This document shows positions 1-8,767 of a stretch of 64,000 nucleotides of DNA, piece after piece. The stretch comes from an uncultured Bacteroidota bacterium. Its GTDB lineage: Bacteria; Bacteroidota; Bacteroidia; Bacteroidales; P3. A model generated the notes under the pieces. The model saw nothing but the letters and a program-made list of their open reading frames with translations, searched no databases and was not told the DNA's origin. The stretch is from NCBI GenBank assembly GCA_902800395.1, contig CADCEC010000005.1, positions 105,108 to 169,107 of the forward strand. Direction: 5' to 3'. The stretch's first letter is position 1. Every line of letters starts with the position of its first letter. Made by a program: the position numbers and the translations under genes.

Positions 1-1012
1 AGGTGCTGTCGCTGGTGCGCTTCACCATATATAGGTCGATGCCGCCCATGCCGAGGTGGCCGTCGGAGGCGAAATAAAGTGTCTTGTCGTCGAAATGGAT
101 GTAGGGTGCCGTCTCATTACCTTTGGTGTTCACCGTGGGTCCCATGTTTTTCGGCTTGCTCCAGCGACCCTCCTCGAGGGTGCAGTACCAGATGTCGGTA
201 CCCCCGTAGCCGCCCGGGCGGTTAGAGGCGAAGTATAGCGTATAGCCGTCGATGGAGAGCGAGGGGAACGACTCCCAGTAGGGCGAGTTGACAGGTTCTC
301 CGAGGTTGTGGGGCTTGCTCCAGCGGTCGCCGTGGCGAACACTCATATAGAGGTCGCAGCCGAAGCGCGCAAGGCGGCCGCAGGCGGTGAAGATGACGAT
401 GCGGCCGTCGTGCGAGATGGTCTGAGCCCCCTCGTTGCCGTGACTGTTGAGGGGTTCGGGCATGCGCTCGGCGGGGCCGAAAATGAGTTCCATGGTGTCG
501 TAGAGCGAGATATAGAAGTCTTCTTCTTGCGGCAGGCCGCGCTCGGTGAGGGCGTTGCGAGGACTGCGGCGGGTGAAGACGAGGGTGCGGTAGTCGGCCG
601 TAAGGGCCGGCAGGTACTCGTCGGCCGAGGTGTTGACGTTGGGACCCAGGTTGATGGGGCGGAACGGCACAGGGTGCTCGATGGCATGCTGACGCCATTC
701 GGCGGTGCGGATGCCGTCGCGGGCCTCCTGCTGCCAGCGGGTGCTCTTGGGATTGAGGTTGAGGCAGCGCTGATAGCTGTCGCGGGCAGTCTTGTAATCC
801 AGCAGGGCCATGTGCTGGTTGCCCAGCAGCAGCCACGCTTCAGCGTAGCCGGGGTCGATATCGAGGGCCTTGTGGAGCAGCTTGATGGCCTCCTCATACT
901 GTCCCACGACGCTCTTCTCCACCGCCTGGTTGAAGAGCGGCTCGCTCTTGGCGTTCTGCCCCACCGCCGCCAGCGGCAGCAGGAAAAGGGTGACGATGAC
1001 TATTTTTCTCAT
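1..1012 (-). CDS. TPR/PD40 beta-propeller envelope protein, PorE-like (5' part only)
   Basis: The gene starts at ATG 1012 and runs off the left edge, leaving 337 codons. Residues 1-18 form a signal peptide ending near AAVGQ. Residues about 25-85 read as TPR helices (AEAWLLLGNQHMALLDYKTA). From about residue 105 come PD40/WD40-like propeller blades with the family signature YFASNRPGGYGGTDIW and a second copy (YFASDGHLGMGGIDLY) near the edge. TPR followed by PD40 blades is the N-terminal architecture of Bacteroidota OmpA-family proteins such as PorE of the type IX secretion system, which end in a carboxypeptidase-regulatory-like and an OmpA domain. Those C-terminal parts lie outside the window, so the PorE assignment is an inference; periplasmic/outer-membrane location is likely. 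Confidence 0.75.
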   Translation of the reverse strand, partial: MRKIVIVTLFLLPLAAVGQNAKSEPLFNQAVEKSVVGQYEEAIKLLHKALDIDPGYAEAWLLLGNQHMALLDYKTARDSYQRCLNLNPKSTRWQQEARDGIRTAEWRQHAIEHPVPFRPINLGPNVNTSADEYLPALTADYRTLVFTRRSPRNALTERGLPQEEDFYISLYDTMELIFGPAERMPEPLNSHGNEGAQTISHDGRIVIFTACGRLARFGCDLYMSVRHGDRWSKPHNLGEPVNSPYWESFPSLSIDGYTLYFASNRPGGYGGTDIWYCTLEEGRWSKPKNMGPTVNTKGNETAPYIHFDDKTLYFASDGHLGMGGIDLYMVKRTSDST

Positions 1013-1061
1013 ACCATTTTAGTATCCGTTTCGGCTGCAAAATTGCAGAAGTGGGGAATGG

Positions 1062-1877
1062 TTACACTCGATGATTCTTTATCCAGGTCGGGAAGTCGGG
1101 AAGGCTGTCGGCCTTGAGGTCGGGAGCGATATAGTCTTGCTGCACGGGAAGAGGACGGTTTATCTTCACCTCCTCGTCGTGCTCGCTGACAAACTTCCGG
1201 ACCTCTTCCTCGGAGACATCCATCAGCTGCATATTGATGGCATTGTAGTAACGTATCACTTCGGCCATGTACAGGCAATAGGTGGTGCGCTTGTGGAGTT
1301 CTTCCATCTTATCGCGAAATTCTTTACTTCTCAGCACCTTGGAATAGATGGTCCCGCCCGGGTATGCGTCGGGGTTTTCTTGAATCATGTCGATAATCCC
1401 CGCCCCGCCTTTGATGAAATCCATATACTCGTCGGTGACGAATTTCATCGTGGAGAAGCATTGACCGGCAATATTGATGAACTGGAAATTACCCATGTTT
1501 TTCCACGTCTCGATGGAGTTGGAGAAGATCTGCTCCACCGTCTGGTCATAGGAAATCACAGGGCAAGCCAGCACATTGGGGAGGGCCTGAACCATGTCGG
1601 CGTATTCCGGGGCATCGATAGAATCCACCGGGATTTGGAGGAGCATGGTGGCCAGCGTGTCGCGCCATGTGAGTTCATCGGATATTAGCTCAAGAGTGGA
1701 GGCAAATTTCTCCACGTTGCCCATCACCATCAGGGCGGTGAGCTGACGTTCCTCCTTTTGCTTTTTCAGTGCCAACCACTGGCTGGTGCCGAAGGTGAGG
1801 ACGATGGAGAGCGTAGTGCCAAGGAAGGTGTAGAGGAGGTTCTTCCAGAGTTGGCTCTTCTTTTCGCGGTCTTCCAT
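1062..1877 (-). CDS. Unrecognised protein with one N-terminal membrane helix
   Basis: I do not recognise this 271-residue protein. A charged N-terminus (MEDREKKSQ) is followed by one hydrophobic helix at about residues 12-35 (LLYTFLGTTLSIVLTFG), then a soluble, mostly helical part with many acidic residues. This suggests an inner-membrane anchor with the bulk on one side. Two cysteines (in LACPVIS and AGQCFS) show no metal-site spacing. It lies downstream of ackA but is separated from it by a strong intrinsic terminator, so it is probably a separate unit. Nothing nearby indicates a function. Confidence 0.6.
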   Translation of the reverse strand: MEDREKKSQLWKNLLYTFLGTTLSIVLTFGTSQWLALKKQKEERQLTALMVMGNVEKFASTLELISDELTWRDTLATMLLQIPVDSIDAPEYADMVQALPNVLACPVISYDQTVEQIFSNSIETWKNMGNFQFINIAGQCFSTMKFVTDEYMDFIKGGAGIIDMIQENPDAYPGGTIYSKVLRSKEFRDKMEELHKRTTYCLYMAEVIRYYNAINMQLMDVSEEEVRKFVSEHDEEVKINRPLPVQQDYIAPDLKADSLPDFPTWIKNHRV

Positions 1878-1897
1878 ATGTTTATTTTTTTGTGAAA

Positions 1898-1930
1898 AGT
1901 GGGTAGCATTTGTTCCGAATGCTACCCACT
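1898..1930 (-). terminator. Intrinsic terminator of ackA
   Basis: A perfect 13-bp inverted repeat (arms 1898-1910 and 1918-1930, loop of 7 nt) is followed on the minus strand by TTTTCACAAAAAAA. It lies 24 nt beyond the ackA stop codon, so it ends ackA transcription. Confidence 0.85.
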
Positions 1931-1953
1931 ATTAATCACCCACAAATTGCGAG

Positions 1954-3150
1954 TTACTTGGTAACGAGCTTATAAGTGTCGCTGGCGATGACGTATTCCT
2001 CGTCGGTGGTGACGACGACGGTGGCGACTTTCGAGTCGGGGGTCGAGAGGATGACATCCTCGCCCATCACGTTGTCGTTCTTCGAGAAGTCAATCTTGAT
2101 GCCGAGGCACTCGAGACCCTCGAGGATAGGACGACGCATGAACCAGGCGTTCTCGCCGATGCCGCCGGTGAACAGCAGCAGGTCGCAGCCGCCCATCTCG
2201 GCCATATAGCCACCGATGTAGCGCTTCACGCGGAGGGCGAACATGTCGAAGGCGTAGGTGGCACGCTCGTCTCCGGCATCGCGGCCAGCGCGGATGTCGC
2301 GCATATCCTGCTTGTCGCCGCTGATGCCGATGAGACCGCTCTGCTTGTAGAGCAGTTTGGTCAAGGCCTTGCTGTCGTAGCCCTGATCCATGAGATAGAG
2401 CAGCACACCGGGGTCGACATCGCCGCAACGCGAGCCCATGATGAGGCCCTCGAGGGCGGTCATACCCATGGTGGTGTCGAAACTCTTGCCGTGGTCGATG
2501 GCGGCGATGGAGGCGCCGCTGCCAAGGTGGCAGGAAATAATCTTCAGGTCGTTCCAGTCCTTGCCGATCATCTTGGCGGCCTTCTCGGCAACGAACTTGT
2601 GGCTGGTGCCGTGGAAGCCGTAGCGGCGGATACCATATTTCTCGTACATCTCATAGGGCAGACCATAGAGGAAGGTCTTGGGCGGCAGGGTGCTGTGGAA
2701 AGCGGTGTCGAAGACGACGGCCTGCGGCACGCCGGGCAGCACTTCGCGCATGGCGTAGATACCGGCGAGGTTGCCGGGGGTGTGCAGCGGAGCGAGGTGC
2801 TCGAGGCTCTTAATCTGCTCGATGACCTTGTCGGTCACCAGGGCGCTCTCCTTGAAGATTTCGCCGCCGTGGGCCACGCGGTTGCCGACAGCGCCAATCT
2901 CTTTCAGGTCTTTGATGACGCCGATCTTGTCGTCGGTGAGGGCCTTGAGGACAATCTTGATACCCTCGGTATGGTTGGGGATAGGCAGCTGCTCGTAGTG
3001 CTTCTGACCGTTCCACTTGTGGGTGAACTCACCCATTTCCAGACCGATACGCTCCAGCAGACCCTTGGCCATCACCTGAGCATTGTTTGCCATGTCGACC
3101 AGCTGATACTTGATCGATGAACTTCCGCAGTTTAAAACTAAGATCTTCAT
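1954..3150 (-). CDS. ackA: Acetate kinase
   Basis: This 398-residue protein matches the full family length. AckA converts acetyl phosphate and ADP to acetate and ATP in the fermentative Pta-AckA pathway. Family landmarks are the N-terminal VLNCGSSSIKY phosphate loop, GNRVAHGG, HLGSGAS and GSRCGDVDPG, and the C-terminal FTGGIGEN. The usual partner pta is not adjacent: the upstream neighbour is a SprT-like gene 112 bp away, and the gene has its own promoter (-7 box at 3212-3219) and terminator (1898-1930), so it appears monocistronic. The start is ATG 3150, at the canonical MKILVLNCG. Confidence 0.97.
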   Translation of the reverse strand: MKILVLNCGSSSIKYQLVDMANNAQVMAKGLLERIGLEMGEFTHKWNGQKHYEQLPIPNHTEGIKIVLKALTDDKIGVIKDLKEIGAVGNRVAHGGEIFKESALVTDKVIEQIKSLEHLAPLHTPGNLAGIYAMREVLPGVPQAVVFDTAFHSTLPPKTFLYGLPYEMYEKYGIRRYGFHGTSHKFVAEKAAKMIGKDWNDLKIISCHLGSGASIAAIDHGKSFDTTMGMTALEGLIMGSRCGDVDPGVLLYLMDQGYDSKALTKLLYKQSGLIGISGDKQDMRDIRAGRDAGDERATYAFDMFALRVKRYIGGYMAEMGGCDLLLFTGGIGENAWFMRRPILEGLECLGIKIDFSKNDNVMGEDVILSTPDSKVATVVVTTDEEYVIASDTYKLVTK

Positions 3151-3211
3151 TTTATTGTAACTATTTGATTTGTATTTATATTAATGCTTTATCCGCACTT
3201 ATTTGAAGTGT

Positions 3212-3219
3212 CAAAGATA
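3212..3219 (-). promoter_or_regulatory. Promoter -7 element of ackA
   Basis: On the minus strand this reads TATCTTTG, matching the Bacteroidota -7 consensus TAnnTTTG. It implies a leader of roughly 55 nt before ATG 3150. No clear -33 TTTG is visible. Confidence 0.6.
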
Positions 3220-3262
3220 CAAAATAAAAACGGAACTGCCAAATTTTTTTATTATTTTTTAT

Positions 3263-3889
3263 TCAGTTTTTAATTATTTGGGCAGCACCGTTGACGAGGT
3301 ACTGACGGTGGGTTCTCAGTTCGCGGCAGAGCCAGCGGGTGCGGCGGCGTTCGAGGGCTTCGAATTGCTGCTGAGGCCGATTCTTCAAGGAGAATCGGTC
3401 GCCAGGATGTAGGTCGTCGAGGGTGAGAGGGCGGTCGTCGGGGTTGTAGTCGGCATCGTAGTGATGCAGCAAATTTTCAATCTGCTTGGCGACAGGGTGG
3501 GAGAGGGGGATGCGGCGTGTGTATTTCTTCAGCAGGGGCTGGAGTTCGTAGGGGAAGAGGTCGGCATTGAGGATAAGCAGCTGACGGTACTCCTCTTGCC
3601 ACTCGTGGCCGTGGGGCTGTGCTGTGCGGTATTTGAGGTGGGTTTCGAGATGGGCGGCTTCGTGGAGGAAGACCCAGAGGAAGAAGTAGGGATTGAGGTC
3701 GCCGTTGACGGAAATCTCATGGAAGTTGTGGTCGGGTGTGGGGCGTCGATAATCGCCGAGTTTAGTACGGCGCTCGAGGGTGATGTGGAAGTGAACCTTG
3801 TGGCGGAAGAGGTAGTCGTAGACTCTGTCTACTGCCACAGCAGGCAGATGATTCCCTAGGATAGTCCTATACTTTTCCTCCGCTGTCAT
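3263..3889 (-). CDS. SprT-like zinc metalloprotease-fold protein
   Basis: This 208-residue protein carries the metallopeptidase motif HEAAH at residues 76-80 and a downstream HGHEW at 93-97, the layout of the SprT/SprT-like (SprT-N) family, where the two HEXXH histidines and the later histidine bind zinc. Bacterial SprT proteins are poorly characterised; the eukaryotic Spartan relative cleaves DNA-protein crosslinks. The C-terminus is basic (ERRRTRWLCRELRTHR), which could bind nucleic acid. No signal peptide is visible, so it is cytoplasmic. The gene stands alone on the minus strand between ackA and a small lipoprotein gene. Confidence 0.8.
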   Translation of the reverse strand: MTAEEKYRTILGNHLPAVAVDRVYDYLFRHKVHFHITLERRTKLGDYRRPTPDHNFHEISVNGDLNPYFFLWVFLHEAAHLETHLKYRTAQPHGHEWQEEYRQLLILNADLFPYELQPLLKKYTRRIPLSHPVAKQIENLLHHYDADYNPDDRPLTLDDLHPGDRFSLKNRPQQQFEALERRRTRWLCRELRTHRQYLVNGAAQIIKN

Positions 3890-3906
3890 TCAGCATTAAT
3901 TTGCAT

Positions 3907-3928
3907 AAATTCGTACAATTCGCCGACG
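3907..3928. repeat. Copy of the AATTCG-N3-AATTCGCCGAyGA dispersed repeat
   Basis: Two 9-bp units ending in AATTCG are followed by CCGACGA. The same unit and tail recur at 45542-45576 and 46743-46768. Here it lies between the SprT-like gene and the small lipoprotein gene. Confidence 0.6.
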
Positions 3929-3938
3929 AGAAAAGCCG

Positions 3939-4067
3939 TCAGAAGGTGGGACAGTTGCAGTCGCTGCGGTTGTGTTTGTGCATATTGACACCGCTGCTGC
4001 AGGCCGAGCAGGCCACGCCGGCGAGGAACAGGAGGATGATGAGTCGGAGTAAAACTTTTTTCTTCAT
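3939..4067 (-). CDS. Small cysteine-rich lipoprotein-like peptide (42 aa)
   Basis: ATG 4067 opens a 42-codon frame. A basic start (MKKKVLLR) and hydrophobic stretch (LIILLFLAGVAC) resemble a lipoprotein signal; the lipobox is imperfect, with cysteines at residues 20 and 23 as candidate lipidation sites. The mature part is about 20 residues with two more cysteines (SDCNCPTF) and basic/His residues (MHKHNR). I know no function. It may be co-transcribed with the SprT-like gene 49 bp downstream. Confidence 0.6.
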   Translation of the reverse strand: MKKKVLLRLIILLFLAGVACSACSSGVNMHKHNRSDCNCPTF

Positions 4068-4165
4068 ATCTGAATGAAACGGCGAAAACGTGTTTTTATT
4101 GTTGGTGAATTATTCGAATTAAGCGAAATTTTCGATTTTCGATTTTCATTTTTCAATTTTATTCG

Positions 4166-4173
4166 TATATTTG
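4166..4173 (+). promoter_or_regulatory. Promoter -7 element of the M1-type peptidase gene
   Basis: TATATTTG matches TAnnTTTG. It lies 21 nt before ATG 4194 and inside the longer in-frame extension that begins at 4074, so it supports 4194 as the true start. Confidence 0.7.
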
Positions 4174-4193
4174 CATTTTATTTTGGATTCAAT

Positions 4194-6470
4194 ATGAAGG
4201 GTGTGAAGATACTTTGCGTGGTGATACTCTTGGTGTTGTGTGGCTACAGCGCACAAGGCCAGGTGGCGGATTCTGTCGATGTGCTCGACTACGACATCTT
4301 TGTCGACCTGAGTGCCGGCAAGCCGTTCGTGGGCGAAGCCGTGGTGACAATGAATTTGATGCGTCCTTGCGCGAATATCAGCCTCCAGTTGGCGGGTACC
4401 GCTGATTCTGTGGAGGTCAATGGCACCCGTCTTGCTTCTCCCACCCTCAGCGCGCTGCCAACTTCCGGCATCGCCGTCGGACAGTCGTTCGACGTCCATG
4501 TATGGTACCATTGCAACGGTTATGTGGAGAGTGGTGGCTGGGGCGGCATGCATTTCGACAGCGACATGAGCTACAACCTCGGTGTGGGATTTGACGCCGA
4601 CCCTCACGTCATGGGGCGCGCCTTCTTCCCTTGCCGCGACAATTTCACCGACAAAGCTACCTACACCCTCCGGGTGAAAGCCAAAACGGGCTGGACGGCG
4701 GAATGTGGCGGCATGCTGCAGAGCCGCATCCTCAATGCCGACAGCACCGAGAGTTCCGTCTGGCGCATTGCACAGCAGACACCCACTTACCTGGTCTCTG
4801 TGAGCCAGGCAGCATGGAAACGCATCTACGACAGCATTCCCTCGCTTTACGATACCTATCCCGCCACCTACGGATACCTCCATTACAATAGCACACGTGT
4901 GCGGCAGGCCTTTGCCGAATTGGACTCTGTGGTACCTATGTTCGAGCGCTGCTTCGGTCCCTACCGCTGGGGCCGCATAGGCTATATCGCCACCAACAAA
5001 GGCTCCATGGAGCATGTGAACAACATAGGCCTGGCCAAGCAGGCCATCAGTTTGGCAGAAGCGGGCCAGAGCACCATAGCCCACGAGCTGGGGCATGCGT
5101 GGTTTGGAAACCTGGTGACCTGTGAGACGGAGGAGGACATGTGGATTAACGAGGGCGGCGCCTCCTTTACCAGCGAGGTGGCTATGGAGGCTGTCAAGGG
5201 CCGTGAGGCTTCCGACGACTACTACCAGCGCACCCTCGAAGAGGTGCTGCGCACCACGCATGTCACCGATGCCGGCTACCGTCCACTCTCGCCGATGCCA
5301 CACGACTATACCTACGGTTCCACCGTCTATAAGAAAGGCTGGATGGTGTGGCATTCGCTGCGCGGATACCTCGGCGAGGAGGTTTTCTACTCCGCCCTCC
5401 AGCGCTTAATGAATTCCTGCGCCTTTGGAAACATCGACTCCTACCGTCTGCGTGACTCGTTGAGCCTCTACACCGGCGTAGACCTTACCGACTTCTTCGA
5501 CTTCCATGTCTTCAGCCCGGGATTTGTCGACTACCATGTGGACCTCATTCCTGGCGACCACCCTGCTGTCAACATCCGCCAACAAACGGTAGGCACCACG
5601 GCCACACCTCGCGGAAGCATGGTGCCCGTCACCATCTTCGGCACCGATGGCACCACGATGAAGGGATACTTTCAGGAAGGAACAAGCACACTCGACGTGC
5701 AGTACGATGTGGCCTTCTGCGTGCTCGACTACAATTGCGAGTTCTCCGATGCCGCTACCCTCGGCATCCTCGATCTCACCGACTATGCCGGTCTCCAGAC
5801 GCTGCCGACAGAGCACATGAAGGTGAGGATGGACCATAACATCAGGTCCCAGAAGTTCTATGCAGAGCACCACATGGCCCCTGCTATGGGTGAGATGCCC
5901 GAGGGTGTTGTGCGCCGCGCTAACCGCTACTGGATGCTGCGGGGCACTTGGACCGAGAACGACAGCCTGAAAGGCTATTTCCGCTTCGTGCGAGGAGCCG
6001 CCTCTAGCAGTTCCTATCCGAATCTCGACCGCGGATTCTACACCAAGGCTGCCACTGCCGACTCGCTAGGACTCTTCTACCGTGCGAACGGTAGCGACTC
6101 CTGGCACCTCGTTTCGCGCACACGCGAAGGCGACGCCAACGAAGGATGGATGGTGGCACAGAACATTCTGCCCGGCGAATATACGCTGGCGGTGGTAGAC
6201 TTCGAAAACCTCTCTATCGACACTCCTCACCCCTCGTTTAACACCACCCTCTTCCCCAATCCGCTGAGTAAAGGCCAACCCTTAACCATAGAGGTCGGCA
6301 CCGAGATGCCCTTCACCGTCACCATCGTCGACACCGACGGCCGTACCGTCTGGCACCGCGACGGCTGCCACAACGGACAGAAACTCGACTTGCAACTCCC
6401 CAAGGGCACTTATATTGTGACAATCGAAAACAAACAAATATCCATCCAATCGAAATTGATACAGTTATGA
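4194..6470 (+). CDS. Secreted M1-family (gluzincin) aminopeptidase-like protein with T9SS sorting domain
   Basis: From ATG 4194 the protein is 758 residues with a clear signal peptide (MKGVKILCVVILLVLCGYSA). The zinc site is HELGH at 297-301 with the third ligand Glu 320, exactly HEXXH-X18-E, and GSMEH at 270-274 occupies the position of the M1 exopeptidase GxMEN motif. The last 77 residues (from FNTTLFPNP, about 682) form a type A T9SS C-terminal domain, with the PNP motif and an LPKGTYIV strand. The protein should therefore cross the inner membrane by Sec and the outer membrane by T9SS to act at the surface. An in-frame upstream ATG at 4074 would put 40 unrelated residues before the signal peptide and spans the promoter, so I rejected it. 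It overlaps the next gene by 4 bp. Confidence 0.9.
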   Translation: MKGVKILCVVILLVLCGYSAQGQVADSVDVLDYDIFVDLSAGKPFVGEAVVTMNLMRPCANISLQLAGTADSVEVNGTRLASPTLSALPTSGIAVGQSFDVHVWYHCNGYVESGGWGGMHFDSDMSYNLGVGFDADPHVMGRAFFPCRDNFTDKATYTLRVKAKTGWTAECGGMLQSRILNADSTESSVWRIAQQTPTYLVSVSQAAWKRIYDSIPSLYDTYPATYGYLHYNSTRVRQAFAELDSVVPMFERCFGPYRWGRIGYIATNKGSMEHVNNIGLAKQAISLAEAGQSTIAHELGHAWFGNLVTCETEEDMWINEGGASFTSEVAMEAVKGREASDDYYQRTLEEVLRTTHVTDAGYRPLSPMPHDYTYGSTVYKKGWMVWHSLRGYLGEEVFYSALQRLMNSCAFGNIDSYRLRDSLSLYTGVDLTDFFDFHVFSPGFVDYHVDLIPGDHPAVNIRQQTVGTTATPRGSMVPVTIFGTDGTTMKGYFQEGTSTLDVQYDVAFCVLDYNCEFSDAATLGILDLTDYAGLQTLPTEHMKVRMDHNIRSQKFYAEHHMAPAMGEMPEGVVRRANRYWMLRGTWTENDSLKGYFRFVRGAASSSSYPNLDRGFYTKAATADSLGLFYRANGSDSWHLVSRTREGDANEGWMVAQNILPGEYTLAVVDFENLSIDTPHPSFNTTLFPNPLSKGQPLTIEVGTEMPFTVTIVDTDGRTVWHRDGCHNGQKLDLQLPKGTYIVTIENKQISIQSKLIQL

Positions 6471-7084
6471 TGAAGATAAGAACCCTCTTTTTTGCCGTGC
6501 TGGCGGGTCTCTCGCTCACCGCTACGGCGCAGTACACCCAACAGTTGGGTAGCAATAATGAGTTTATGCTCAAAGTGGAAGCCGGCTATGGCTTCTTCAT
6601 GGGCAATGTAGGCGAAGCCGGGGAGAACGGCTACAACCTCAACAAGTTCCATAGTATGGCCAATGCCAACGTGATGGCCGGCGTGAACATCAGTCAGGAC
6701 TGGTTCCTCGGTGGCGGTGCAGGTTTCAACTATTTCCTCAGCCCCGAACAGCAGACCGCCGAATCCTATATGGGTGCCAATGTCTTCGTCGACATGGACT
6801 TCCGTCCCATCTGGAAAGCCCTCATGGGAGTTGATTACCAGCCTACCTCCATCAAGTTTGCCCCCCTGCTTGGTGTCCGTGCGGGTGGTAGCATGCTCTT
6901 TGCCGATGAGACGCTCATCTCGCCGCTGGCAGAAGTCTATGCCGGATTGAACTGGTACTATTGGTACCACTTCCACGGTATGCGTAACATGGCCCGCAAC
7001 TGGCACAGTTTCTACATCACCCTGGGTGTGGCCTACATGCAGCAGACGGTCTTTTTGCCCATTCGTATCGGCTGGCGCTGGTAA
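6467..7084 (+). CDS. Outer-membrane beta-barrel protein
   Basis: This 205-residue protein has a signal peptide ending near LTATAQ (residue 21) and alternating Gly/aromatic beta-strand sequence up to a C-terminal aromatic residue (IRIGWRW), typical of eight-strand OmpA/OmpW-like barrels. Its ATG overlaps the stop of the peptidase gene in an ATGA, indicating translational coupling, so the two products may work together at the outer membrane. No enzymatic motif is visible and the ligand is unknown. Confidence 0.75.
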   Translation: MMKIRTLFFAVLAGLSLTATAQYTQQLGSNNEFMLKVEAGYGFFMGNVGEAGENGYNLNKFHSMANANVMAGVNISQDWFLGGGAGFNYFLSPEQQTAESYMGANVFVDMDFRPIWKALMGVDYQPTSIKFAPLLGVRAGGSMLFADETLISPLAEVYAGLNWYYWYHFHGMRNMARNWHSFYITLGVAYMQQTVFLPIRIGWRW

Positions 7085-7087
7085 AAA

Positions 7088-7138
7088 ACGGTTAATGGTT
7101 AACGGTTAACGGTTTGCTCCACTTCGGTCGGTTAACAA
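7088..7138. repeat. Tandem array, 7-bp unit CGGTTAA
   Basis: Four degenerate copies (7088-7115) start just after the stop codon of the beta-barrel gene; a further CGGTTAAC follows at 7129 after a TCCACTTCGG spacer. It fills the gap to rbfA. Confidence 0.75.
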
Positions 7139-7151
7139 CTAATTGAAGATT

Positions 7152-7496
7152 ATGCAATCAACTAGACAGAATAAGATTTGCCGGCTGATACAGCAGGACA
7201 TGGGCGACATCTTCCTTCGCGAGATGAAGTCTGTCTTCGGTCCTTCGCTCATCACCGTTACCGGCGTGCGCATCACCCCCGACCTCTCCATTGCCCGTAT
7301 CCATGTCTCCATCATGGTCATCGGCGAAGGAACGCCGGAGGGCATCCTGGCGCTAATCCGCGAGAATACCCCCGATCTGCGTCGCCGACTCGGCTTGCGG
7401 GAAGGCAAGCAATTGCGCATCATCCCACACCTGGAATTCTACCTCGATGACTCGCTCGACTATATTGAGAACATCGAACGGCTACTCAAACAATAA
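7152..7496 (+). CDS. rbfA: Ribosome-binding factor A
   Basis: This 114-residue protein has the RbfA KH-like layout: an N-terminal helix (RQNKICRLIQQDMGDIF), the VTGVRITPDLSIARIHVS strand region, and the closing RRRLGLREGKQLRIIPHLEFYLDDS. RbfA binds the 30S subunit and assists 16S rRNA 5'-end maturation, particularly in the cold. I chose ATG 7152; a TTG at 7143 in the same frame would add only three residues. A permease gene follows after 12 bp, so the two are probably co-transcribed. Confidence 0.93.
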   Translation: MQSTRQNKICRLIQQDMGDIFLREMKSVFGPSLITVTGVRITPDLSIARIHVSIMVIGEGTPEGILALIRENTPDLRRRLGLREGKQLRIIPHLEFYLDDSLDYIENIERLLKQ

Positions 7497-7508
7497 CACA
7501 TTGACGCA

Positions 7509-8729
7509 TTGAGAATCGAAGGGCTCATCGCTGTACGTTATCTTTTCTCCCGCAAGCAGCGGTCGGTGGTCAATGTCATCTCGTGGATATCGCTTGTGGG
7601 ACTGATGGTGAGTACTACGGCTCTCATTGTCGTTCTCTCCGTCTACAACGGTATTGGCGACATTACCAAGAACCTCTTCGGCACTTTCGACCCCGAGCTC
7701 TCCATTGAGCCCTCCCAAGGTAAGACTTTCCATACCTCAGCCCTCGACCTTCAGGAGTTCAGCACCATCGAGGGTATCGATAAGATTTCCTGCCTCACGG
7801 AGGAGATTGCTTGGATTACCCATGGGCAGAACCAGGCCATCATCAAGCTCCGTGGAGTCGACGAGCAGTATGCAGCCGTTACAGGCATAGACACACTTGT
7901 CCTCCGTGGAAACTACACATTGGGCGATTCACAAACCCAAACCCTCATTGTCGGTGGACAAATCTTCCATGACCTTGCAATGACGATTCCTGCCACCATG
8001 CCGGCAGCAATACATATTCCCAAGCGAGGCACCACTGCTATCGGGCACACCACTGACGAAGCTTTCAATATCGGTTATGCCTATCCTGTGGCCAACTTCT
8101 TCATCCAGCAGGACATCGACCGGCAGTATGTCATCACCGACATCGACTTTGTTCGTCAGCTGATGCGCTATGATTCCGACGAGGTGACCTCTTTGGCACT
8201 CAAACTTAAACCCGATGCGGACCTCGACGAGGTGAAGCAAGCCGTTGGCGATTACCTTTCTGGCATACACGGGGGAACACCTCTAGTAGTCAAGGACCGT
8301 TATGACCAGCAACCCCTCTACTTCAAAATTTACCGTACAGAGCGTCTCGGTATCTATCTCATCCTATCCCTCATTATCCTCATCTCCACCCTTAGTCTCG
8401 TGGCCTCGCTCTCGCTGCTCATCCTCAACAAAAATGATGACATTTTCATGCTTCGCAGCATGGGGATGGAACGGCGCAACATACGTCGAGCCTTCCTTCT
8501 TGAGGGTCTCCTCATCTGTGCCATTGCCGTTGTCGCAGGATTGGTATTAGGATTCATCATCTGCTTCCTCCAGCAGCAGTTCGGCATCATCGGCATGGGT
8601 GATGGCAACTTCGTCGTCAGCGCTTTCCCCGTAGCCATGCGGGCAGTAGATTTCCTCACCACCTTCCTCCTCGTGATGGCCATTAGCGCCCTGTCGGTAT
8701 CACTTACCATCAGGCGTGCCCGTATATAA
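7509..8729 (+). CDS. ABC transporter permease, LolC/LolE-MacB (FtsX) family
   Basis: The 406-residue protein has one N-terminal membrane helix (about 22-47), a large periplasmic domain (50-270) and three C-terminal helices (about 275-300, 325-352, 370-398), the four-helix topology of LolC/E-type permeases. The motif near LRSMGMERRNIRRAFLLEGL is the conserved coupling region facing the ATPase. Such proteins extract lipoproteins from the inner membrane. No ATPase gene is adjacent, so a LolD partner must be elsewhere. The only start that keeps the family N-terminus is TTG 7509, as no in-frame ATG or GTG lies between the rbfA stop and this point. Confidence 0.85.
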   Translation: MRIEGLIAVRYLFSRKQRSVVNVISWISLVGLMVSTTALIVVLSVYNGIGDITKNLFGTFDPELSIEPSQGKTFHTSALDLQEFSTIEGIDKISCLTEEIAWITHGQNQAIIKLRGVDEQYAAVTGIDTLVLRGNYTLGDSQTQTLIVGGQIFHDLAMTIPATMPAAIHIPKRGTTAIGHTTDEAFNIGYAYPVANFFIQQDIDRQYVITDIDFVRQLMRYDSDEVTSLALKLKPDADLDEVKQAVGDYLSGIHGGTPLVVKDRYDQQPLYFKIYRTERLGIYLILSLIILISTLSLVASLSLLILNKNDDIFMLRSMGMERRNIRRAFLLEGLLICAIAVVAGLVLGFIICFLQQQFGIIGMGDGNFVVSAFPVAMRAVDFLTTFLLVMAISALSVSLTIRRARI

Positions 8730-8767
8730 ATAACCCAAACAAACAAGCAATCAAACAATCAAGCAAT

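Noticed and set aside
4074-4193. Forty extra N-terminal codons for the M1-type peptidase
   Set aside because: They precede an intact signal peptide and contain the promoter -7 box.
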